34,997 bases of DNA from an uncultured Oscillospiraceae bacterium (GCA_947581795.1 CANPVS010000022.1:1-34997); one strand, 5' to 3'; counted from the stretch's first letter, positions 7,782 to 15,993 are shown. Program-made: numbers and translations. The notes: a model not told the origin generated them from the letters alone.

Positions 7782-8689
7782 AGCGCGGCCCCCTCTCGTT
7801 CGGAAAAGTACTGCCGGGTCGCCTCGATATCAGAACGTATCTGCGCCGCCAGATCCTCCTGGGAGGGGAACTTCTTCTCATCCCGCAGAAAGGCTAATAA
7901 GTCGATGCGCACAGAGGCACCGTAAAGCTCCCCCTGGAAATCCAGCAGATTGGTCTCCACCGTCACGTGGCCGTCATCCCGGAAGGTGGGCCGCACGCCC
8001 ACGTTGGTGATGGCGGGACAGGGCCCCTGGGGCAGCCATGCCCTGGTGGCGTATACCCCGTGCCGGGGCACGATCACCCCCGACGGGATAGGGAAATTGA
8101 TGGTGGGAATGCCCATGCGGCGACCGCGCTCATAGCCGTGGACCACTGTGTCGGACACGGAATAGGGGTGCCCCAAAAACCGGGACGCCTCCTCCATGTC
8201 CCCCGCCGTTATCAGGCGGCGGATGTAGGTGGAGCTCACCACCACGCCGTCCAGCAGTACCGGCTGCACGATGTCGCAGCCAACGCCGTGCTCCCCGCAC
8301 CAGGCGGCGATGCGCTGGGCTCTCCCCTCGCCCCGCCAGCCGCAGGAGAAGTCGTGGCCCAACACCAGATGGACCGCGCCCATGTCCTCCGTCACCGAAC
8401 GGATGAAATCCTCCCAGGGCGTGCGCATGAACGTTTCGTCAAAGTGCAGCGTTATCACGTCGCCGATGCCCGCCACCCGGCGGATGAGCTCCTCCCGGCC
8501 GGCGTTGGTGCTCAAAAGGGGCACTTCCGTGCCAAACACCACCGCATCCGGGTGGGCGTCAAAGGTGATGACAGCGGGCTGGGCGTTAAGCGCCGCGGCG
8601 CGCTCCCGGGCCAGCTTCATAAGCGCCTGGTGTCCCAAATGCACGCCGTCAAAAAAGCCCAGGGCCACAACACGTTTGCCTGTGCTCAT
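7778..8689 (-). CDS. ribF: Bifunctional riboflavin kinase / FAD synthetase RibF
   Basis: RibF phosphorylates riboflavin to FMN and adenylylates FMN to FAD. The 303 aa protein has an N-terminal nucleotidyltransferase domain with GFFDGVHLGH (11-20), GHDFSCGWRGEG (111-122) and SSTYIR (152-157). A C-terminal riboflavin kinase domain carries MGIPTINFP (192-200) and VETNLLDFQGELYG. The flavokinase motif reads PTIN where PTAN is usual, a mild change. ATG 8689 overlaps the truB stop in ATGA; the upstream extension to 8731 is discarded. The truB-ribF pair is conserved in Firmicutes. Confidence 0.96.
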   Translation of the reverse strand: MSTGKRVVALGFFDGVHLGHQALMKLARERAAALNAQPAVITFDAHPDAVVFGTEVPLLSTNAGREELIRRVAGIGDVITLHFDETFMRTPWEDFIRSVTEDMGAVHLVLGHDFSCGWRGEGRAQRIAAWCGEHGVGCDIVQPVLLDGVVVSSTYIRRLITAGDMEEASRFLGHPYSVSDTVVHGYERGRRMGIPTINFPIPSGVIVPRHGVYATRAWLPQGPCPAITNVGVRPTFRDDGHVTVETNLLDFQGELYGASVRIDLLAFLRDEKKFPSQEDLAAQIRSDIEATRQYFSEREGAAL

Positions 8690-9378
8690 GGCGCCGCCTC
8701 CGCGCTGATCACGTCCAGCGGCAGGGCGCATCTCTCCGGGTCGGAGCGTATCTCCTCCAGAGTATGGGCCTGGGATATAGTGAACTTACCGGCCCGGACC
8801 CGGCGCAGGGCGCTCATGCACCCGCCGCAGCCCAACGCCTCGCCGATGTCGGCGCAGAGCGTACGGATATAGGTCCCCTTGGAGCACTCGATCTCCAGAC
8901 CCCAGTCTCCCTCCTCGTCCTGGCCGGTGAGCTCCAGGCGATAGATGGTGATGGGCCGGGGCTCGCGTTCCACCTCACCGCCCCGGCGGGCGATCTCATA
9001 GAGCTTCTTTCCCCGGTGCTTGATGGCGGAATACATGGGCGGCAGCTGCATGATGGGCCCGCGGAACCGGTCCAGCACTGCCTCGATCTCTTCTCTGTTG
9101 TTCCGGGCCTCTTCCTGATGCAGGACCGTGCCCCAGATGTCCTGAGTGTCGGTGACGGTGCCCAGGCGCATGCGGGCGGCGTACTCCTTCACGTCGTTCT
9201 CTGCGTATTTGGCCAGCTTTGTTCCCTTCCCCGCCAGTACCACAAGAAGGCCCGTGGCATTGGGGTCCAGGGTGCCGGTGTGGCCTACGTGCTTCTCATG
9301 CAGTACGTTCCGAAGGTAGGCGCACACGTCCATGCTGGTCCAGTCCATGGGCTTGTCCACCAGGAAGACGCCGTCCAT
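8686..9378 (-). CDS. truB: tRNA pseudouridine(55) synthase TruB, short C-terminus
   Basis: TruB makes pseudouridine 55 in the T-loop of tRNAs. The catalytic segment GHTGTLDPNATG puts the nucleophile at D38, followed by the conserved KEYAARMRLGTVTDTQD and PPMYSAIKHRGKKLYEIARRG. The protein is 230 aa and stops soon after SQAHTLEEI, where many homologues carry 60-80 more residues (a PUA-like or TruB_C domain). The catalytic core is complete. ATG 9378 shares one base with the nrnA stop (TGATG) and has CTGGAGG 7 nt before it; a GTG at 9381 is the alternative. Confidence 0.95.
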   Translation of the reverse strand: MDGVFLVDKPMDWTSMDVCAYLRNVLHEKHVGHTGTLDPNATGLLVVLAGKGTKLAKYAENDVKEYAARMRLGTVTDTQDIWGTVLHQEEARNNREEIEAVLDRFRGPIMQLPPMYSAIKHRGKKLYEIARRGGEVEREPRPITIYRLELTGQDEEGDWGLEIECSKGTYIRTLCADIGEALGCGGCMSALRRVRAGKFTISQAHTLEEIRSDPERCALPLDVISAEAAP

Positions 9379-10325
9379 CACATGGCCTCCAGGATGTCCC
9401 AGACGATGGTGTCCCGGGTCTCGTCCGGGTCGGAGGGGATGGTGCAGCCAGCGGCCATCTTGTGGCCGCCGCCGCCGTGGAGAGCGCAGATGGCGGATGA
9501 GTCAAAGTCCTCCCCGCTGCGCAGACTCACCTTGCAGAGCTTGGGCTCCAGCTGCCGGATGGTGACGGATACCTTATTGCCCGCGAGACGCCCTGCTAGG
9601 GAAGCCAGGTCCTCGCAGTCGTTCTCCGTGGCGCCGCTCTCGGCCATCATGTCCAATGTCACCGTGACCACGCTGACGCACTCGCCGGGACCAAAGCGCT
9701 GCATGCTGTCGTAGATCAGTCCCTCCAGCTTGAGCCGGGAATAGGTGCTGGTCCGGAAAAGCCGCTTATTGAGGGCCTTGTAGTCTGCGCCGGCCTCCAT
9801 GAGCTCCGCCGCCGCCCGATGGGTGTCGGGCTTGGTGTTGGCGTAGACGAAGCAGCCGCAGTCAGTGCTCACGGCCATGTAGAGAAGGTCCGCCTCGGTC
9901 TTGTCGATGCCGCCCAAGGCAAGCTTGCCCAGTTCCAGGACGATCTCACCGCAGGAAGCCTTCTCCGGCATGCAGAGGAGATTCTCCGCGTACTCAGAGT
10001 TAGTGGGATGGTGGTCGATACAAAGGCCGACCCTCCCCCCGGAGAAGCCCTCCGGGAACAAGTTCTCAGAGGCCAGGTCCACGCTGAGGATCGTCACAGG
10101 CTCATATCCCGGCGGGGCCATGAAGGGCTCCACATAGGGTTTATAGGTGTCCGTGATCTGGGGGTTGGGGTACAAAAAGGCCACCTTCCCCATCCGGCGC
10201 AGGATATGACAAAGGGCGGCGGCACTTCCCAGAGTGTCGCCGTCCGGACGGATATGCGTCAGGAGCAGGTATCCGTCGTTATCGTTCAGGTATTCGAGGC
10301 ATTCATTGAGAGTCATCTTCGTCAT
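9378..10325 (-). CDS. nrnA: DHH/DHHA1 phosphoesterase, NrnA-like oligoribonuclease / pAp phosphatase
   Basis: NrnA-type enzymes degrade nanoRNAs and dephosphorylate 3'-phosphoadenosine 5'-phosphate. The 315 aa product carries HIRPDGDTLGS (24-34), a DHH motif IDHHPTN (103-109) and the C-terminal DHHA1 signature GGGGHKMAAG near residue 290. These are the manganese-binding and substrate-binding hallmarks. It lies between rbfA and truB, a usual Firmicutes order. The start overlaps rbfA by 23 nt; ATG 10325 is listed, and ATG 10316 (MTLNECLEYL) is equally possible. Neither has a strong Shine-Dalgarno sequence, so coupling to rbfA is likely. Confidence 0.93.
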   Translation of the reverse strand: MTKMTLNECLEYLNDNDGYLLLTHIRPDGDTLGSAAALCHILRRMGKVAFLYPNPQITDTYKPYVEPFMAPPGYEPVTILSVDLASENLFPEGFSGGRVGLCIDHHPTNSEYAENLLCMPEKASCGEIVLELGKLALGGIDKTEADLLYMAVSTDCGCFVYANTKPDTHRAAAELMEAGADYKALNKRLFRTSTYSRLKLEGLIYDSMQRFGPGECVSVVTVTLDMMAESGATENDCEDLASLAGRLAGNKVSVTIRQLEPKLCKVSLRSGEDFDSSAICALHGGGGHKMAAGCTIPSDPDETRDTIVWDILEAM

Positions 10326-10674
10326 GTTTTATGTCCAGCTCGTTGATCAGTTTATTGATATAGGCCCCGTGGGCGATGGAGTCGTCCAGCAGGAACGTGA
10401 GCTCCGGGGTATACCGCAGATCCAGGCTCTGGCCCAGCTCCCGCCGCAGATACCCGGCCGCGGAGCGCAGGCCCCGCATCAGCTCCTTCTCATCCGCCTG
10501 GCCCAGGACGCTCACGTACACCTTGCAGTGGCGCAGGTCCGTGGTGGTGTCGGTGTGGGTGACGGTGAGCATGGTCCCCTCCTGGTGGAGACGGGGGTCC
10601 TTCACATCCCGCAGCTTATCCGCCAGCACCCGGCGGATGTCGTCGTTGATCCGGTCGATATGGTGGTTAGGCAT
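10303..10674 (-). CDS. rbfA: 30S ribosome-binding factor RbfA
   Basis: RbfA is a single-domain KH-fold protein that assists 16S rRNA processing and 30S maturation. The 123 aa product shows the family pattern: RINDDIRRVLADKL, then TVTHTDTTTDLRHCKVYVSVLG, a central helix ELMRGLRSAAGYLRRELG, and LRYTPELTFLLDDS. The start ATG lies in the last codons of infB (8 nt overlap), with TGGAGCAGATCA as ribosome binding site. It is part of the infB-rbfA-nrnA-truB module. Confidence 0.96.
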   Translation of the reverse strand: MPNHHIDRINDDIRRVLADKLRDVKDPRLHQEGTMLTVTHTDTTTDLRHCKVYVSVLGQADEKELMRGLRSAAGYLRRELGQSLDLRYTPELTFLLDDSIAHGAYINKLINELDIKHDEDDSQ

Positions 10675-13000
10675 TGATCTGCTCCATCACAAAGCACTCG
10701 ATGATATCCTGTTCCTTGATGTCGTTGAATTTATCCACCTGCATGCCGCACTCGTAGCCGGAGGCCACCTCACGCACGTCGTCCTTGAACCGGCGCAGTG
10801 AGGCAAGATCTCCCTCGTACACCACCACATTATCCCGCAGGACCCGGACCTGACAGCTGCGCTGGATCTTGCCGTCCAGCACGTAGCAGCCGCAGACGGT
10901 GCCCACCTTGGAGACCTTGTAGGTCTGGCGGACCTCGGCGTGGCCGATGATCTTTTCCTGGAACTTGGGAGCCAGCATGCCCTTCATGGCCGCCTCGATC
11001 TCGTTGATGCAGTCATAGATGACCCGGTACAGGCGGATGTCCACGTGGTCACGGGAAGCGCTGTCACGAGCGGCGTTGTCAGGGCGTACGTTGAAGCCCA
11101 CGATCACCGCGTTGGAGGTGGAGGCCAGCATCACGTCGGACTCGTTGATGGCGCCCACGGCGCAGTGGATGACACGGACACGGACTTCCTCGTTGGAGAG
11201 CTTCTCCAGGGAGGACTTCACTGCCTCGGCGCTGCCCTTCACATCGGCCTTGACGATAATGTTGAAGTCCTTCATCTCGCCCTCCTGGATACGGGCGAAC
11301 AGGTCGTCCAGGGAGACCTTCTTGGGGGCGGCGGAAGAGGCCTGCTTCTCCTTGGCCTTGCGCTCCTCCACCAGCTCACGGGCCATGCGCTCGTCTGCCA
11401 CGGCGTTGAAGTTGTCGCCGGCGTTGGGCACCTCGCTCATGCCCGCGATCTCCACGGGCACGGAGGGACCGGCCTCAGTGACCCGGCGGCCCTTGTCGTT
11501 AATCATGGTGCGCACGCGGCCGACAGCCGTGCCGGCGATGATCACGTCGCCCTGCTTCAGGGTGCCGTTCTGGACCAGCACGGTCATGATGGGGCCGCGG
11601 CCCTTATCCAGCCGCGCCTCCACAACGGCGCCGCTGGCGGCACGGTTGGGATTGGCCCGGAGGCCCAGCATCTCGGTCTGCAGAGCCAGCATCTCCAAAA
11701 GGTTATCCACGCCCTCGCCAGTCTTGGCGGAGATGGGGCACACGATGGTGTCGCCGCCCCACTCATCGGGGACCAGGTCGTACTCGGTCAGCTGTTCCTT
11801 TACGCGCTCGGCGTTGGCGCCGGGCATATCCATTTTATTGATGGCCACCACGATGGGGATATTGGCTGCCTTGGCATGGTTGATGGACTCGATGGTCTGG
11901 GGTTTGATGCCCTCGGTGGCGGCCACCACCAGAATGGCCACGTCCGTGATCATGGCGCCACGGGCGCGCATGGAGGTGAACGCCTCGTGGCCAGGCGTAT
12001 CCAGGAAGGTCACGGGACTGCCGTTGATGTCCACCACGTAAGCGCCGATGGCCTGGGTGATGCCGCCGGCCTCGCCGGCAGCTACCTTCGTGTTGCGGAT
12101 GTAGTCCAGAAGAGACGTCTTGCCGTGGTCCACGTGGCCCATGACCACCACAACAGGGGCGCGGGGCACCAGCTCCTCGTCGGTGTCTACGTGGTCGTCG
12201 ATGAGCTTCTCTTCAACGGTCACCACGACCTCGTGCTCCACCTTGCAGTTGAACTCCATGGCCACCAGGGCCGCGGTGTCGTAATCAATCATGTCGGGCA
12301 GGCCCGCCATAACGCCCATCTTGATGAGCTTGCGGACCACCTCTGCGCCGCTCTTCTTCATGCGCAGAGCCAGCTCCTGCACGGAGATCTCGTCGGGGAT
12401 CTGCACGCGGGTAGGCGCCTTCTTCGCAATTTCGAACTGGAGGCGCTGCATCTTGTCGCGCTCCTCCTGGCGGCGCTTGGCGCTGGCGGCGGCGGAGTTC
12501 TGGCGCTGCTTGTTGCGGTTGCCGATCTTCTCCTTGCCCCGCTTCATCTTGTCGGCCTTGTCGCCGGCCATGCGGTCAAAGCGCTCGTCATACTTGGAGA
12601 GGTTGGTATTGGCGGAGCCGCGGGTGTCCACAACCTTCTTCTCCGGCACCTGTCTGGGCATATGGGGTTTGTCGGGCTTGGGCTGCTTGGGCTGCATAGC
12701 AGGAGCATTCTGGGCAGGCTGGACCTTGCTGTCCCCGGTAGGAGCGGTCTCGGCCTTCTCCGTCTGAGGCGCGGCCTTCTCCGGCACCGCCTTGGCGGCG
12801 TCGGCAAATACCTCGGCGATGCTCTCCACCTGGTTATGCTGGGTCATATACTCGAAGATAATACTGAGCTCCTCGTCCTCCAGGACCTGCATGTGGTTCT
12901 TGGGGGTCGTGGCATATTCGGTCAATATCTCCGTAATGACCTTGGAGGCGACGCCAAAGTCCTTGGCGACCTCATGCACGCGGTATTTAATCAAGCTCAT
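10667..13000 (-). CDS. infB: Translation initiation factor IF-2
   Basis: IF2 is the GTPase that brings initiator tRNA to the 30S subunit and promotes subunit joining. The 777 aa protein has an N-terminal IF2_N helix bundle (YRVHEVAKDFGVASKVITEIL), a low-complexity charged linker (about 65-190) and a second IF2_N. Its G domain has G1 GHVDHGKT (288-295), DTPGH (334-338), NKMD (388-391) and SAK (424-426). Beta-barrel domain II and the C-terminal domains complete the usual architecture. ATG 13000 overlaps the ylxQ stop in ATGA. Confidence 0.98.
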   Translation of the reverse strand: MSLIKYRVHEVAKDFGVASKVITEILTEYATTPKNHMQVLEDEELSIIFEYMTQHNQVESIAEVFADAAKAVPEKAAPQTEKAETAPTGDSKVQPAQNAPAMQPKQPKPDKPHMPRQVPEKKVVDTRGSANTNLSKYDERFDRMAGDKADKMKRGKEKIGNRNKQRQNSAAASAKRRQEERDKMQRLQFEIAKKAPTRVQIPDEISVQELALRMKKSGAEVVRKLIKMGVMAGLPDMIDYDTAALVAMEFNCKVEHEVVVTVEEKLIDDHVDTDEELVPRAPVVVVMGHVDHGKTSLLDYIRNTKVAAGEAGGITQAIGAYVVDINGSPVTFLDTPGHEAFTSMRARGAMITDVAILVVAATEGIKPQTIESINHAKAANIPIVVAINKMDMPGANAERVKEQLTEYDLVPDEWGGDTIVCPISAKTGEGVDNLLEMLALQTEMLGLRANPNRAASGAVVEARLDKGRGPIMTVLVQNGTLKQGDVIIAGTAVGRVRTMINDKGRRVTEAGPSVPVEIAGMSEVPNAGDNFNAVADERMARELVEERKAKEKQASSAAPKKVSLDDLFARIQEGEMKDFNIIVKADVKGSAEAVKSSLEKLSNEEVRVRVIHCAVGAINESDVMLASTSNAVIVGFNVRPDNAARDSASRDHVDIRLYRVIYDCINEIEAAMKGMLAPKFQEKIIGHAEVRQTYKVSKVGTVCGCYVLDGKIQRSCQVRVLRDNVVVYEGDLASLRRFKDDVREVASGYECGMQVDKFNDIKEQDIIECFVMEQINA

Positions 13001-13329
13001 AAATGCTCCTCCTGTTCTCCTCGTTCATCCTTCACAGCGGACGCAAACGCCCTGGCAAGCCCCTCGTCTGAAAGCAGGGCCAACGCCACGGGACCGGACC
13101 GGCCCAATGCCTGGGCCAGTTCTGTTTTCGTATAGCCTACCCGGCGTATCGGGCACTTCCCCGCCGCCATGGTCTCGGCCTGGCGCAGGGTATTGGTTCC
13201 CGCGTCAGACGCCGCGATGAGCAACGCGCCCTTATTGCGGCCTCTCAGCGCTTTGCCGCTGTCCTCAGCGCCTACGGTCAGCTTGCCCGCCCGCAGGGCC
13301 AGGCCCAGATACCCCAGGGCCTTATCCAT
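12997..13329 (-). CDS. L7Ae/L30e family K-turn RNA-binding protein (YlxQ)
   Basis: This is a 110 aa protein of the ribosomal L7Ae family, the YlxQ type found between rnpM and infB in Firmicutes, which binds kink-turn RNA. Visible features are LGLALRAGKLTVGAED, ALRGRNKGALLIAASDAG (the glycine-rich RNA-binding face), and the later PIRRVGYTKTELAQALGR. It is encoded inside the nusA operon, overlaps rnpM by 8 nt and abuts infB by ATGA. Its cellular role is not firmly known; a translation-associated function is inferred from context. Confidence 0.93.
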   Translation of the reverse strand: MDKALGYLGLALRAGKLTVGAEDSGKALRGRNKGALLIAASDAGTNTLRQAETMAAGKCPIRRVGYTKTELAQALGRSGPVALALLSDEGLARAFASAVKDERGEQEEHL

Positions 13330-13585
13330 TGGCCGCCTCTATGGCCGCCGCCAGCGCGTCGTACGTCTCCGGGCTGATCGGGGTGTTCAGCATCCGCTCC
13401 AGGGCGCGGCTTCTCCGCGCCTTAGCCAGGCATTCCGCCTTCCGGCAGATGTAGGCGCCCCGGCCGGGGGTCTTCCCCGCCGCGTCCGCCACGATCTCAC
13501 CCGCGGGCGTGCGCACGATGCGGATCAGTTCCTTTTTGGGGGCATGCTCCCGGCAGCCCGCGCACATGCGCACCGGCTCCGCCAT
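13322..13585 (-). CDS. rnpM: RNase P modulator RnpM (YlxR family)
   Basis: This is an 87 aa YlxR/DUF448 protein. The B. subtilis homologue binds RNase P RNA and modulates its activity. The family signature is at the N-terminus (MCAGCREHAPKKELIRIVR), followed by GKTPGRGAYICRKAECLAKA with four cysteines in all. The gene lies 3 nt after nusA and overlaps ylxQ, the canonical nusA-ylxR-ylxQ-infB order. ATG 13585 is preceded by GAGCGAGGACTGACAT, which supplies a GAGGA ribosome binding site. Confidence 0.95.
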   Translation of the reverse strand: MAEPVRMCAGCREHAPKKELIRIVRTPAGEIVADAAGKTPGRGAYICRKAECLAKARRSRALERMLNTPISPETYDALAAAIEAANG

Positions 13586-13588
13586 ATG

Positions 13589-14641
13589 TCAGTCCTCGCT
13601 CTCGGGCTTGATGTCGATCTTGATGCCCGTGAGTTTAGCGGCAAGACGGGCGTTCTGCCCCTCCTTGCCGATGGCCAGGGACAGCTGGTTGTCGGGCACG
13701 ATGACCCGGCAGGATTTGCCGTCCTCATCCATATATACGTTGATGACCTCCGCCGGTGAAAGGGCCGCAGCCACATATTCCTCAGGGATCTCGCTGTATT
13801 TGACGATGTCGATCTTTTCGCCGCCCAGTTCGTCCACGATGCTGGACACGCGGCCGCCCCTGGGGCCCACGCACGCGCCGATGGGGTCCACGTCCGCCGC
13901 GGTGCTCCACACGGCCATCTTGGTCCGGGAGCCGGCCTCGCGGGCGATGGACATGATCTCCACCGTGCCGTCCGCGATCTCGGGCACCTCCAGTTCAAAG
14001 AGGCGCTTCACCAGCACCGGATGGGTCCTGCTGATGAGCACCTGGGGACCCCGGGCGGACTTTCGCACCTCGATGACGTAGACCTTCAGGCGTTTGCCCT
14101 CGGTGAGGACCTCGTCCCGGATCTGCTCGTTCACGCTCAAAAGCGCGTCGGTGTACTCGGAGTTGGAACTGATTTTCAGGGAGGCATTGCCGGTGCGCGG
14201 GTCGATGCGGGCCACTTCGCCGGTGAGGATCTCATGCTCGTGGGAGGTGAACTCGTCGTAGATGAGGCCGCGCTCCGCCTCGCGGATGCCCTGGATGATG
14301 ACCTGCTTGGCGTTCTGGGCGGCAATGCGGCCCAGCTCCTTGGTGTTCACGGGGACCTTGATCTGGCCGCCGACCTTGGCTCGCTTGTTGTATTTCTGGG
14401 CCTCGGCAAGGGTCATCTGGGTGGCGGGGTTCTCCACCTCGTCCACCACGTCGGTGACCACGAACATCTCGATCTTCTTTTTATCCTCGTCCATCTCGAT
14501 GACGGCGTTGTCGGCCGCGTCGGGATTGTCCTTGCGGAAGGCGGTCAGCATGGCCTGGTTGATCTTGTCGTACATGTATTCCCGGGGAATGCCCTTCTCC
14601 CGTTCCAGGTCCTCGATCGCTTCAAAAAATTCAGCGTTCAT
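13589..14641 (-). CDS. nusA: Transcription termination/antitermination factor NusA
   Basis: NusA binds RNA polymerase and nascent RNA and enhances pausing and intrinsic termination. The 350 aa protein has the N-terminal RNAP-binding domain (ERE-rich with MYDKINQAMLTAF), an S1 domain (about 130-200, EILTGEVARIDPRTGNASL), then two KH domains with GACVGPRGGRVSSI and LAIGKEGQNARLAAKLTG. There are no C-terminal acidic repeats, as is normal for Gram-positive NusA. In B. subtilis NusA controls its own operon through leader termination, which is relevant to the hairpin at 15149-15174. It follows rimP by 15 nt. Confidence 0.98.
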   Translation of the reverse strand: MNAEFFEAIEDLEREKGIPREYMYDKINQAMLTAFRKDNPDAADNAVIEMDEDKKKIEMFVVTDVVDEVENPATQMTLAEAQKYNKRAKVGGQIKVPVNTKELGRIAAQNAKQVIIQGIREAERGLIYDEFTSHEHEILTGEVARIDPRTGNASLKISSNSEYTDALLSVNEQIRDEVLTEGKRLKVYVIEVRKSARGPQVLISRTHPVLVKRLFELEVPEIADGTVEIMSIAREAGSRTKMAVWSTAADVDPIGACVGPRGGRVSSIVDELGGEKIDIVKYSEIPEEYVAAALSPAEVINVYMDEDGKSCRVIVPDNQLSLAIGKEGQNARLAAKLTGIKIDIKPESED

Positions 14642-14656
14642 CTTTCTGTCCTCCGT

Positions 14657-15109
14657 TCACATTTCCATGCGCAGCCTTACGCTGGCGATCTGCTTGCGTT
14701 CAAACCGGCGCTGGCCGCCGGCGTCTATGGTCACGTCCCCATCCTCATAGGAGACGAGCTTTCCGATCCACTGCTTGGCCCCGTCCACGGCGCTGTAGAG
14801 CTTTACCTCCACATTGGAGCCCAGAAACCGCTCGAAGTCGGACGGCCGCTTCAGCGCCCTCTCACAGCCGGCGGAGCTCACCTCAAAGATGTAGCTGTCC
14901 GGTACCGGGTCTTTCTCGTCCAAAATGGGGTCCATGGCCCGGCTCACCGCCTCGCAGGCGTTCAGGTCCACGCCCTCTGGCCCGTCCAGATAGAGGCGCA
15001 GATATTTTTGTCCGCCTTCGGTGACGTATTCCACATCCCAGAGCTCCAGGCCATGGCCCTCCACCACGGGCTTTGCCAGGTCCCAAACGGTCTTTTCGAT
15101 TCGATTCAT
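14657..15109 (-). CDS. rimP: Ribosome maturation factor RimP
   Basis: RimP is needed for 30S subunit assembly. The 150 aa product has the N-terminal alpha/beta domain (LELWDVEYVTEGGQKYLRLYLD), the central ISxAMD-like segment (VSRAMDPILDE), SYIFEVSSAGCERALKRPSDFERF, and a C-terminal SH3-like domain. The start MNRIEKTVWDL at 15109 matches family N-termini. The open frame extends to 15268, but that part contains the promoter and a terminator hairpin, so it is leader. The ribosome binding site is weak (GGAAATTTTTCT). First gene of the rimP-ruvB block. Confidence 0.95.
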   Translation of the reverse strand: MNRIEKTVWDLAKPVVEGHGLELWDVEYVTEGGQKYLRLYLDGPEGVDLNACEAVSRAMDPILDEKDPVPDSYIFEVSSAGCERALKRPSDFERFLGSNVEVKLYSAVDGAKQWIGKLVSYEDGDVTIDAGGQRRFERKQIASVRLRMEM

Positions 15110-15148
15110 AGAAAAATTTCCAATTTCTGACAAATTCTTTTTCATCAA

Positions 15149-15174
15149 GAAAAAGAGTGGGACAAGACCCACTC
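15149..15174 (-). terminator. Terminator-like hairpin in the rimP leader (possible attenuator)
   Basis: GAGTGGG and CCCACTC (15155-15161 and 15168-15174) form a perfect 7 bp stem with a 6 nt loop. On the minus strand it is followed by TTTTTCTTG. It lies between the rimP promoter and the rimP start, about 40 nt before the ATG, so it must be read through for the 12-gene block to be expressed. NusA-dependent leader termination of this operon is known in B. subtilis; the same control here is inference. Confidence 0.7.
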
Positions 15175-15200
15175 CAGGAAAATGACTATTGCTGATACTG

Positions 15201-15229
15201 AATATACCACATGAGCATGCATAAATCAA
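15201..15229 (-). promoter_or_regulatory. Sigma-A promoter of the rimP-ruvB block
   Basis: On the minus strand TTGATT (15224-15229) and TATATT (15201-15206) are spaced 17 bp. The predicted start near 15194 gives a leader of about 85 nt that contains the hairpin at 15155-15174. Confidence 0.75.
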
Positions 15230-15297
15230 GCCTTTTTTCAAAGCTTTATCTAATATTTGTATCCACAAAGCGTCGAACTACACAACATTTTGTCCTC

Positions 15298-15993
15298 TCA
15301 GCTTTCCAGCCGCTGCCGCAGCTTCTCCAGCGCCTTCTTCTCGATGCGCGATACATAGGACCGGCTGATACCGATGCGCTGCGCTACCTCCCGCTGAGGA
15401 AGCGACGCTCCTCCGCCCAGACCATACCGAAGTCGGATGACCTCTGCTTCCCGGCCGTCCAGCGCCGCGTCCACCGCCTTTCGCACTTGCTCTACTGTCT
15501 CCCAGCGGGACAGCTCCTCCAGCATATCCTGGTCGCAGGAGATGGTATCCAGCAGCGCCAGGCCGTCACCTTCCCCGTCCGTATCCAAGGCGTCGGACAG
15601 GGACACGTCCCCGGCCGTCTTCTTCATGCCCCGAAAGTGCATGAGAATCTCGTTTTCGATGCATTTGGAGGCATAAGTGGCCAGACGCACTCCTTTGTCC
15701 GGCCGGTAGGTGGACACGCCCTTGATGAGCCCGATGGTGCCGATGGACACCAGGTCCTCCGCGTCGGAGGCGGAGGTATAGTATTTCTTAATGATGTGCA
15801 TCACCAGCCGAAGGTTGTGCTCAATGAGTTGATTGCGTGCCTCCAGGTCCCCTTCCATGGCCCTTTGTATGTACTCCTGCTCCTCCTGCGCCTTCAGCGG
15901 CCGCGGGAAGGACGAGGCATTGTCCCCCAGCCTCAGCATCAGCAGCGCGCTGGACACCAGCAGCATGAACGTGGCCGACAGCATACCCGTCAT
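15298..15993 (-). CDS. sigK: RNA polymerase sporulation sigma factor SigK, uninterrupted
   Basis: Sigma-K is the late mother-cell sigma factor, made as an inactive pro-protein that the membrane protease SpoIVFB cleaves. The 231 aa product has a hydrophobic pro-sequence (MTGMLSATFMLLVSSALLML), then NASSFPRPL, like the segment after the B. subtilis processing site. Region 2 (ARNQLIEHNLRLVMHIIKKY, DLVSIGTIGLIKGVSTYRPDKG, ATYASKCIENEILMHFR) and region 4 (QREVAQRIGISRSYVSRIEKKAL) follow. The gene is continuous, with no skin-type insertion. ATG 15993 has GGCAGGAGAGGAG upstream; ATG 15984 is also possible. Confidence 0.93.
   Translation of the reverse strand: MTGMLSATFMLLVSSALLMLRLGDNASSFPRPLKAQEEQEYIQRAMEGDLEARNQLIEHNLRLVMHIIKKYYTSASDAEDLVSIGTIGLIKGVSTYRPDKGVRLATYASKCIENEILMHFRGMKKTAGDVSLSDALDTDGEGDGLALLDTISCDQDMLEELSRWETVEQVRKAVDAALDGREAEVIRLRYGLGGGASLPQREVAQRIGISRSYVSRIEKKALEKLRQRLES

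Noticed and set aside
10940-13135. 731-codon open frame on the plus strand
   Set aside because: It is antisense to infB, and its His/Gly/Ala-rich composition is a by-product of the GC-rich codon use. infB on the other strand is unambiguous.
15298-15993. skin-type insertion in sigK
   Set aside because: The coding sequence is continuous across regions 2 and 4, with no recombinase gene or break.
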